12,676 nucleotides of DNA, taken from positions 1-12,676 of the forward strand of contig JAPUJL010000308.1 of NCBI GenBank assembly GCA_027296185.1, in the 5' to 3' direction. Positions 7,387 to 12,676 of the stretch are shown here, one piece after another. The position numbers were made by a program, and so were the translations under genes. The DNA comes from SAR324 cluster bacterium (GTDB lineage: Bacteria > SAR324 > JACQKK01). Below the pieces are notes generated by a model. That model worked only from the letters and a program-made list of their open reading frames with translations, did not search any database and had not been told where the DNA came from. How positions within the stretch are numbered: the stretch's first letter is position 1; the number at the start of each line of letters is the position of its first letter.

Positions 7387-8958
7387 CTATTCCCGGTAGG
7401 TGCCCCACTCCTCGCGGAGCGCGTGGGCGATTTCCCCCAAGGTTACATTCCGTTCCACCGCCTCGACCACGGCGGGCATCATGTTTTCCGTGCCGCGGGC
7501 GGAGCGCCGGATCTCCTCGAGCGCTTCATGGGCGGCCTGCCCGTCGCGCCGAGCCTTGAGGGCTGTGAGCCGCGCCACCTGGCTCTCGCGGATAGCGTCG
7601 TCCACCCGGAAGATTTCCGGCTCGACCGCCTCCTCCTGCACGTAGTCGTTGACCCCCACGACGATCCGCTCGCGGCGGTCGATGGCAATCTGGGTCTCGT
7701 AGGCCGTGGAGCGGATTTCCTTTTGGAAGAACCCGCTTTCGATCGCCTCGATGGAGCCGCCCATCTCGTCCACCCGCTCGATGTAGTCCATCACCCGCGC
7801 CTCGAACTCGTCGGTCAGGGCCTCGACGAAATAGGATCCGGCCAGCGGATCGGCCGTATCCGTCACGCCGGTTTCCTGGGCGATGATCTGCTGGGTGCGT
7901 AGCGCCACGCGCGCCGCGTGCTCCGTGGGCAGCCCCAGGGCCTCGTCCATTCCGTTGGTGTGCAGGGATTGGGTGCCGCCCAGAACCGCGGCGAGGGCCT
8001 GGAACGCCACGCGGGCCACGTTATTTTCCACCTGCTGCGCGGTCAGCGTGCTGCCGCCGGTCTGGGTATGGAAGCGCAGCATCATGGAGCGGGGATGTTC
8101 CGCCCGGAAGCGCTCCTTCACGATCTTCGCCCAGATGCGCCGGGCGGCGCGGAACTTCGCCACCTCTTCGAAGAAATTGCTGTGGCCGTTGAAGAAGAAG
8201 GAGAGCCGCGGGGCGAATTGGTCGATCTTCAGGCCCGCGTCCAGGGCCGCCTGGGTGTAACAAATGGCGTTGCAAAGCGTGAAGGCGAGCTCCTGCACCG
8301 CCGAGGCTCCCGCCTCCCGGATGTGGTAACCCGAGATGGAAATCGTGTTGAACTTGGGAAGCTCCCGGTCGCAATAGGCGAAAATGTCGGTGATCAGCCG
8401 CAGGGAGGGCTTGGCCGGATAGATGTGCGTGCCGCGGGCGATGTACTCCTTCAGAATATCGTTCTGGACGGTGCCCGATAGGACCGCCGGTGCCAAGCCC
8501 TGGCGCTTGCCGACCGCCACGTAAAGGGCCAGGAGCACGAACGCGGTGGCATTGATGGTCATCGACGTCGATACCCGGTCCAGGGGGATATCGCGGAACA
8601 GCACCTCCATGTCCGCGATCGAGTCGATGGCGACACCCGTCTTTCCCACCTCTCCCTCGGCCATGGGGTCGTCGCTGTCGTAGCCGATCTGGGTGGGGAG
8701 ATCGAACGCGACGGAGAGGCCCGTCGTGCCGTTATCCATGAGGTAGCGATACCTGCGGTTCGATTCCTCCGCGCTTCCGAACCCCGCATATTGGCGCATG
8801 GTCCACAACCGCCCGCGGTACATGTCCGGATAGATGCCGCGGGTGAAGGGGTACTCCCCGGGTGCGGCCAAGTTTCCGTCGGTTGGGCGGTCGTCGGCGC
8901 CGTAGTGGGTTTTAATGGGGATGTTGGAGGGGGTGGTTCGGTTGTTGGGAGTGTTCAT
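7387..8958 (-). CDS. Methylmalonyl-CoA mutase, large (catalytic) subunit without B12 domain
   Basis: Catalytic TIM-barrel chain of the adenosylcobalamin enzyme that interconverts methylmalonyl-CoA and succinyl-CoA in propionyl-CoA metabolism. At 523 residues it ends without the DxHxxG cobalamin-binding domain, so it must pair with a separate small subunit, as in many archaea and some bacteria. Motifs include [50 protein letters not shown] and GYHIREAG with the catalytic His212. Tyr57 (RQYAGF) and Arg175 (YIARG) are those of methylmalonyl-CoA mutase; isobutyryl-CoA mutase has Phe and Gln there. The ATG at 8958 is the furthest possible start, as an in-frame TAA lies three codons upstream; the N-terminus seems 20-30 residues shorter than in many relatives. 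The ribosome site is weak. No small-subunit, epimerase or MeaB gene is in the window. Confidence 0.93.
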   Translation of the reverse strand: MNTPNNRTTPSNIPIKTHYGADDRPTDGNLAAPGEYPFTRGIYPDMYRGRLWTMRQYAGFGSAEESNRRYRYLMDNGTTGLSVAFDLPTQIGYDSDDPMAEGEVGKTGVAIDSIADMEVLFRDIPLDRVSTSMTINATAFVLLALYVAVGKRQGLAPAVLSGTVQNDILKEYIARGTHIYPAKPSLRLITDIFAYCDRELPKFNTISISGYHIREAGASAVQELAFTLCNAICYTQAALDAGLKIDQFAPRLSFFFNGHSNFFEEVAKFRAARRIWAKIVKERFRAEHPRSMMLRFHTQTGGSTLTAQQVENNVARVAFQALAAVLGGTQSLHTNGMDEALGLPTEHAARVALRTQQIIAQETGVTDTADPLAGSYFVEALTDEFEARVMDYIERVDEMGGSIEAIESGFFQKEIRSTAYETQIAIDRRERIVVGVNDYVQEEAVEPEIFRVDDAIRESQVARLTALKARRDGQAAHEALEEIRRSARGTENMMPAVVEAVERNVTLGEIAHALREEWGTYRE

Positions 8959-9083
8959 GGGATGCTTTTAAGGAAACATAATATCGCCGCTCATTAATCT
9001 AGGTGTATAATTTGCGCTGTCTGTCAGAAGCGATTCACCTATCGTATAAGCAGCTTACGGGACCGAGTCGCTGGATGGTAATT
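8959..9083. other. AT-rich gap between chorismate mutase and methylmalonyl-CoA mutase genes
   Basis: These 125 bases are clearly richer in A/T than their surroundings and hold several TATA-like words: TATTAT (complement of 8978-8983), TATACA (complement of 9004-9009), and TATAAT on the plus strand (9006-9011). A promoter for the mutase gene is probable here, but none of these has a good -35 at 16-18 bases, so I cannot place it. Confidence 0.4.
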
Positions 9084-9368
9084 TTATGAGGTGGTTTCCT
9101 CGAGCCGTTTCATCTGATGGAAGATGGCCTGGAAAACCCCGTGTACCGCCTCGTTGGAGAGCGGTCCCCGATTGGCCTCCGCAAGCTTGGCGAGTACCGA
9201 TCGCTCCCGCTCCGGAACGTAAATCGGCTCGTTGATTTTCTTCTTGATTCTGCCGATTTCCAATGCACAGGCCGCCCGGCGGTTCAGCAGGTCGAGCAAC
9301 TGCAGATCGATTCGGTCGATCTCTTCGCGGGATCGGGCGATCATCGGTTCGTCATCCTTGCCGGTCAT
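9084..9368 (-). CDS. Monofunctional chorismate mutase, AroQ class
   Basis: Converts chorismate to prephenate, the first committed step to Phe and Tyr. From the ATG at 9368 it has 94 residues, the size of one all-helical AroQ-class domain. Visible are the first-helix REEIDRIDLQLLDLLNRRAACALEIGRIK, with Arg and Lys at the positions of E. coli Arg11, Arg28 and Lys39, then PIYVPERERSVLAKL with the Arg-Glu pair, and a final helix. It resembles the N-terminal half of bacterial P-proteins of the type continuing GPLSNEAV, but a stop follows, so no prephenate dehydratase domain is attached. The chosen start has AAGGA (complement of 9373-9377) 4 bases upstream; ATG 9344 and GTG 9434 are alternatives. 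The ATG overlaps the TGA of an open frame continuing from der, as ATGA. Confidence 0.9.
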   Translation of the reverse strand: MTGKDDEPMIARSREEIDRIDLQLLDLLNRRAACALEIGRIKKKINEPIYVPERERSVLAKLAEANRGPLSNEAVHGVFQAIFHQMKRLEETTS

Positions 9369-9676
9369 CGAATCCTTGGTGATCCTTCCGGTCTCGGCAC
9401 CCGATGATTGGAGTGGTGGGCGCTCCCCTCGCACGCGGCGGGGCTCAAAATCGACCGATTCACGTGTCGTTCGAGTAGGTTACGAATTTCTAGCGCCTCC
9501 ATCCCAACACTATCGCGGGAAAATGGCAATCCTGGCTGTATCCCGGCGCCGCAGCGGTGCCCGGCACTCGTTGGCAACCCACGGCCCCCATCGGTCCCGC
9601 CAGGGCCACCCGGCCGCGGCCGGCGCAGCCGTTGGCCCAGGCGACGGCCCAGGCGATGGCCCAGGCGATGGCGAGG
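9365..9676 (-). other. Open frame of 103 codons continuing in phase after the der stop
   Basis: After the der TGA (9677-9679) the same frame stays open for 103 codons to a TGA at 9365-9367, which overlaps the chorismate mutase ATG as ATGA. The first part would be very basic (PRHRLGHRLGRRLGQRLRR), encoded by a 12-bp tandem repeat; the last 45 codons start at an ATG (9502) and read MEALEIRNLLERHVN before low-complexity residues. No known domain is visible. It could be a read-through tail of Der, a small gene, a decayed fragment, or chance in GC-rich DNA. Nothing else gene-like lies in this 308-bp gap. Confidence 0.25.
9634..9669. repeat. Three tandem 12-bp repeats just behind der
   Basis: GGCCCAGGCGAC, GGCCCAGGCGAT, GGCCCAGGCGAT run head to tail at 9634-9645, 9646-9657 and 9658-9669, differing in one base, followed by a partial GGCGAG copy. 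The array begins 7 bases after the der stop in the direction of der transcription. The unit length is a multiple of three. Confidence 0.9.
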
Positions 9677-11107
9677 TCACGGCCTTGCCCCGCCGGCCCG
9701 TTTTTCCACTCGTTTATCCGCCGGCTTGGCCTGGCGCTCGCGACCTCTCCAAGAGATGGCGATCGGGGTTCCCTGCAGCCCGAAATGGTACCGCAGCCGG
9801 CCGGTGAAGTAGCGGGTGTACGCCGGAGTCATGCATTCGGGGTGGTTGGTGAAGAAGCAGAATACCGGCGGCCGTACCCCGACCTGGGTGCCGTAGTGGA
9901 TCTTGGTGGCCGAGCGCCCTTTGCCGGGCGGGGGGTGGCTGAGCACCGCCGGGCCGATGATCCGGTTCAGGTCCGCCGTTTGAATGCGCCGCTCGAATTC
10001 CCGGAACGCCATCCGAACTTCTTGAAATAACTGCTCGATTCCCTCTCCTTCCACCGCACTGAGCTTTACCAGCGCCGCGTGGGGGATGAACCGCAAACGG
10101 TGCCGCACGTCCTTCTCGATCTCATCGGCGCGCCGGGGATCGTGCTTCACCAGATCCCACTTGTTCAGGGCGAGCACCACCGCCCGCCGGCGCAATTCGA
10201 TATGCCCGGCGATCTTGGCGTCCTGCTCGGAAATGGGCTCCAGCGCGTCGATCACCAGCACGGCCACATCCGCCCGCTCCAGGGCGCCGAGGGAAGTCGC
10301 GGCGCCGATCTTGTCCAACGCCAGCTTTGTCTTAGCGCGCCGGCGGAGCCCCGCCGTGTCGATCAGGGTGAACCGCTCCCCGCCAACTTGCACCGGCACG
10401 TCGACCGGTTCCCGGGTGGTTCCGGCGATCTCGGACACGATCATCCGTCCTTCTCCCAGCACCCGGTTCACCAGGGAGGACTTGCCCACGTTGGGTTTAC
10501 CCATGATCGCCACCCGCACCCCCGGCGGTTGGGATGCGGGAGACCCTCCCTCCCCCGCGCCTTTCGGGACCGGCAGCGCCCCTGCGGTCGCCTCCAGGGC
10601 GGCCTCGATCCCCAGGCCGTGGTGCGCCGAAACGCTGTACAGCTCCCGGCTGCCGAGGGCATAGAAATCACCGATTTGCGCCTCGCGCCGGCGATGATCC
10701 ACCTTGTTGACGATGGTGAACACCGCCTTTCCCGTGGGCCGCAACCACTCCGCGAGCTGCTGATCCAATGGGTTGAGCCCCTCGACTCCGTCGACCACGA
10801 GCCACACGGCATCGGCATCGGCCACCGCCTTCTGCACCTGCTCGGCGATTTCCGTGGCGAACTCGGCACCCCGGTCGAACCCCATCCCGCCGGTATCGAT
10901 CACCCGGTACCGCCGCCCGCCCCAGATCACCCGCCCCTCGCGGCGATCCCGGGTCAGGCCGGGGCTGGCCGCCACCAGCGCCTTCCGGCCGTGGGTGAGC
11001 CGGTTGAACAGCGTGGATTTACCCACGTTGGTCCGGCCCACCAGGGCGATCGCGGGTAGGACTTCCCTCGCGGCAGCCGGTTCGATGTGTTCGGTGGATT
11101 CGCTCAT
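9677..11107 (-). CDS. der: Ribosome-assembly GTPase Der (EngA)
   Basis: Essential GTPase with two consecutive Era-like G domains that acts in maturation of the 50S subunit. The 476 residues show G domain 1 with GRTNVGKS (24-31), DTGG (71-74) and NKVD (134-137), then a linker rich in Gly/Ser/Pro, then G domain 2 with GKPNVGKS (203-210), DTAG (250-253) and NKWD (315-318), and a C-terminal KH-like domain (about 370-455, with KIHYGTQVGVRPP). The tail after 455 is basic. The frame extends upstream to 11476 but the ATG at 11107 is right: it sits at the family N-terminus, 16 bp after the stop of the outer-membrane gene, which it probably shares a transcript with. The usual proteobacterial partner upstream, bamB, is absent. 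The Shine-Dalgarno is poor. Confidence 0.97.
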   Translation of the reverse strand: MSESTEHIEPAAAREVLPAIALVGRTNVGKSTLFNRLTHGRKALVAASPGLTRDRREGRVIWGGRRYRVIDTGGMGFDRGAEFATEIAEQVQKAVADADAVWLVVDGVEGLNPLDQQLAEWLRPTGKAVFTIVNKVDHRRREAQIGDFYALGSRELYSVSAHHGLGIEAALEATAGALPVPKGAGEGGSPASQPPGVRVAIMGKPNVGKSSLVNRVLGEGRMIVSEIAGTTREPVDVPVQVGGERFTLIDTAGLRRRAKTKLALDKIGAATSLGALERADVAVLVIDALEPISEQDAKIAGHIELRRRAVVLALNKWDLVKHDPRRADEIEKDVRHRLRFIPHAALVKLSAVEGEGIEQLFQEVRMAFREFERRIQTADLNRIIGPAVLSHPPPGKGRSATKIHYGTQVGVRPPVFCFFTNHPECMTPAYTRYFTGRLRYHFGLQGTPIAISWRGRERQAKPADKRVEKRAGGARP

Positions 11108-11123
11108 CGTGACTTGGACGGAG

Positions 11124-12449
11124 TTAGAAGAAGTACTGGATTTGGATATTACCGCCGTCCCACGCCCGTTGCACCAGAATGTCCAGGTCCCAGGTGGAAT
11201 TGAAGAAGAAGCGGTACCGCTCGCCCTCCGCCAGAACCAACCCCACGGCGGCTTTGATCTGAAGCGACTTCTCGTTGCCCTCCTTCGGCGAATCGGCGCC
11301 CTCCTTGACCAGCTCCTGGGCCACGCCGGAATACAATCCGAAAATCCAAGAGGCCCAGTCGTTGCGCCCGTGCTCCCACACCGCGTAGCCCAGGCCCGTG
11401 GTGAGCTCGCTGCGGAAGTCCGCGTCGGGAAACGGCGATCGGATGCGGTTTTCGAAGCGCCCGTCCAGGTAGCCAAGGGTCAGGAAATCGCCTTCCCCAA
11501 GGGCGAATCCGCCGTGCACGTCCAACCAGCGCAGGTAGAGCCGCTGCCGCAGATCGGGCACGGTATCGGCTGGGCTGTCGGGCTCCTGACGCCGCTTTTC
11601 CAGGTCGTGGCTGTAAGTGAATCCGGCCATCCAGTCCTGCCCCTGCCACCACTCGACCGTCGCATCCACCTCCTCGCCTTCATATGTGCGGGTGATCTCC
11701 GCGTCCAACTCCCGGAAGACCGCTTCGTCTTCCCGTTTCAGGTCCAGTTGGACGAATAGCCGTTCGTGCCAGAAGTGGCGGATTTCCAGTCGATGGAGTA
11801 CCGGGATCTGCTCGAAGCGTTCTGGATCCCGGGCACCGCTCCGATTCCTGTCGTTGAAAAGGTCGAATTGGTCCAACCTGCTGAACCGGACGAAGTTCCA
11901 GTCGCTGCGTTCCCCGTAGGCCACGGCGTAGCCCATCCGGTTTTCCCGCTTGTCCGCGGCGACCCATCCGATCGCCGAGCCATAGATGCCCCGCCCGAAC
12001 CGCAGCTCGATCTCCTGATAGAGCTCGTCCGAGCGGAAAAACGACTCCTCCTCCTGGAAATACAAAAACGTCATGTAGCGGCCCAGATCGGCTTCCAGGC
12101 GGATTTGATGGAAGAGGTAGAAGCGCTCCTTGGAGATGCTCCCCACGGACGCCAAAAACGCGTTGGGCTCGGTGTAGGCCCTGAAACGCCACGTGACGGG
12201 AAACTGGTACGCCTTCCAATCCAGGAAGTTCTCGTCGTCCAGCTTGTGCCGCTCGATGGCGAAGTTGCCGTTGAACTGGGCCTGTACCGGCGGCGCGTGC
12301 CACGTGAGCAGCAGGGCGGCCAGAAGCGGAATCGCCGCCAGCCGCCCGATTCCCGCGCAAATCCGCTCCTTGGCGTGCCATTCGGCGGAGCGCCGATTGA
12401 CAGTGGCATCGACAGGGACATTGACAGTGACGAAGCCCGTTGGCATCAT
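11124..12449 (-). CDS. Outer-membrane beta-barrel protein of unknown function
   Basis: I do not recognise the family, but the features are those of an outer-membrane barrel. A hydrophobic stretch at residues 37-50 (LAAIPLLAALLLTW) precedes a likely signal peptidase I site after Ala57 (PPVQA/QFNG). The mature part of about 384 residues is a series of amphipathic strands rich in aromatics, such as ERFYLFHQIRLEAD, YMTFLYFQEEE and WMAGFTYSHDLE, with charged loops. The last residues NIQIQYFF end in Phe, the signal read by the BAM assembly complex. The protein is 441 residues from the ATG at 12449; a second ATG is at 12446. The 36 residues before the signal core are unusually many, and part of them (VTVNVPVDATVN) is encoded by a 12-bp repeat, so the start is doubtful, although no in-frame ATG, GTG or TTG occurs before the signal core. 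It is followed 16 bp later by der. Confidence 0.82.
   Translation of the reverse strand: MMPTGFVTVNVPVDATVNRRSAEWHAKERICAGIGRLAAIPLLAALLLTWHAPPVQAQFNGNFAIERHKLDDENFLDWKAYQFPVTWRFRAYTEPNAFLASVGSISKERFYLFHQIRLEADLGRYMTFLYFQEEESFFRSDELYQEIELRFGRGIYGSAIGWVAADKRENRMGYAVAYGERSDWNFVRFSRLDQFDLFNDRNRSGARDPERFEQIPVLHRLEIRHFWHERLFVQLDLKREDEAVFRELDAEITRTYEGEEVDATVEWWQGQDWMAGFTYSHDLEKRRQEPDSPADTVPDLRQRLYLRWLDVHGGFALGEGDFLTLGYLDGRFENRIRSPFPDADFRSELTTGLGYAVWEHGRNDWASWIFGLYSGVAQELVKEGADSPKEGNEKSLQIKAAVGLVLAEGERYRFFFNSTWDLDILVQRAWDGGNIQIQYFF
12399..12434. repeat. Three imperfect 12-bp repeats in the barrel-gene/fixX divergent region
   Basis: GACAGTGGCATC, GACAGGGACATT and GACAGTGACGAA stand head to tail at 12399-12410, 12411-12422 and 12423-12434, each beginning GACAG. 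They lie inside the presumed N-terminal codons of the barrel gene, giving its odd Val-x-Val segment, and about 90 bases before the FixX start. They may be protein binding sites rather than coding sequence. Confidence 0.6.
12421..12449 (+). promoter_or_regulatory. Possible sigma70-type promoter for the FixX gene
   Basis: TTGACA (12421-12426), 17 bases, CATCAT (12444-12449). The -35 is perfect and the spacing ideal; the -10 matches 4 of 6. It would start a transcript about 65 bases before the FixX ATG, and overlaps both the 12-bp repeats and the start of the divergent barrel gene. Confidence 0.3.
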
Positions 12450-12520
12450 GTGCCCCGCCCCTGGCTATCCCGAACGCCGCCGCGATTCCGGCCGCACCCG
12501 CCCCGCCCCCTGGAGCCTCC

Positions 12521-12676
12521 ATGGCGTCCATCGCCGAGCGCCTCGATACGGTCCATTTCGTTGTGGACGAATCCGCCCATATCGTGGTGGATGGGGAGAA
12601 ATGCCGTGGATGCGAGGCCCACCCGTGCCTCACGTTCTGCCCTGCCCACTGTTTTACCAAGAACGAGCGGGGCGGG
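12521..12676 (+). CDS. fixX: FixX-like ferredoxin, N-terminal part (cut by window edge)
   Basis: Small ferredoxin-like protein that works with FixC (ETF:quinone oxidoreductase) and the electron transfer flavoprotein FixAB. The 52 visible residues begin ERLDTVHFVVDESAHIVVD, resembling the N-terminus of FixX proteins, followed by cysteines 28, 31, 36, 40 and 44 in the pattern C-x2-C-x4-C-x3-C-P-A-x-C, as in FixX of diazotrophs; from memory, the E. coli protein keeps only some of these. The second cysteine group and the Trp/Tyr-rich end would lie beyond the window. The ATG has GGAG 5 bases upstream. The frame is open to the edge. Other fix genes are expected on its right, which I cannot see. It could belong to a bifurcating FixABCX or to a plain ETF-quinone system. 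Confidence 0.8.
   Translation, partial: MASIAERLDTVHFVVDESAHIVVDGEKCRGCEAHPCLTFCPAHCFTKNERGG

Noticed and set aside
9006..9011. Perfect TATAAT as a plus-strand promoter
   Set aside because: No -35-like sequence lies 16-18 bases upstream and no plus-strand gene follows, so it is not annotated as a promoter.
9634..9669. CRISPR array
   Set aside because: The 12-bp units are contiguous, with no spacers, and no cas gene is near.
10079..11059. 326-codon open frame antisense to der
   Set aside because: Der is unmistakable on the other strand; the antisense translation has no motif.
11108..11476. Extending der upstream to 11476
   Set aside because: The extra 123 codons lie inside the barrel gene in another frame and are Arg/Thr/Ser-rich noise; Der homology begins close to the ATG at 11107.
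11680..12660. 326-codon minus-strand frame overlapping the barrel gene and fixX
   Set aside because: The other minus frame shows a signal peptide, barrel strands and terminal Phe, and the plus strand shows FixX cysteines; this frame gives only Gly/Arg/Pro-rich sequence.
1..12676. Defence island, prophage or biosynthetic gene cluster
   Set aside because: All recognised genes are housekeeping or central metabolism with similar codon use; there is no integrase, transposase, phage, toxin-antitoxin or defence gene, and no tRNA or rRNA that I can see.

Overview
The window is about 12.7 kb of GC-rich bacterial chromosome carrying ordinary housekeeping genes plus two genes of unknown function. The organism should be Gram-negative, because one gene encodes an outer-membrane beta-barrel protein with a signal peptide and a terminal Phe. 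Its phylum cannot be fixed from sequence alone. Clues pull away from a typical gammaproteobacterium: a methylmalonyl-CoA mutase catalytic chain without a B12 domain, a FixX-type ferredoxin, and a Bacillus-type (GAAC-N4-GTTC) LexA operator in front of lexA. Lineages such as NC10/Rokubacteria-like bacteria, Desulfobacterota or Acidobacteria would fit, but this is inference.

Left part (1-4354): the 3' part of a UDP-glucuronate decarboxylase gene (+), then a 309-bp gap with a hairpin and an SOS box, then lexA (+). Convergent to lexA is lon (-). The two meet across a 96-bp gap containing an inverted repeat.

Middle part (4355-7381): a 340-bp divergent region with a good sigma70-type promoter feeds a plus-strand run of an A-type Fe-S carrier (IscA/ErpA family), aroQ (type II dehydroquinase), ndk and a 420-residue protein I do not recognise. 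The last of these ends five bases from the end of the convergent mutase gene.

Right part (7387-12676): all genes but the last are on the minus strand. In transcription order they are a 441-residue outer-membrane beta-barrel protein, der (double-Era GTPase) 16 bp behind it, a 308-bp stretch that stays open in the der frame after the der stop, a small AroQ-class chorismate mutase, and the methylmalonyl-CoA mutase large subunit. At the right edge, divergent from the barrel gene, is the start of a FixX-like ferredoxin gene, which suggests an ETF:quinone oxidoreductase (fixABCX-type) locus continues beyond the window.

Functional themes are SOS control and proteolysis (LexA, Lon), the shikimate/aromatic pathway (AroQ, chorismate mutase), ribosome assembly (Der), Fe-S delivery, nucleotide balance (Ndk) and acyl-CoA metabolism with electron transfer (mutase, FixX). 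I see no prophage, IS element, CRISPR array, tRNA or rRNA. The least explained items are the 420-residue protein, the barrel protein joined to der, the LexA operator type, and the open frame behind der.
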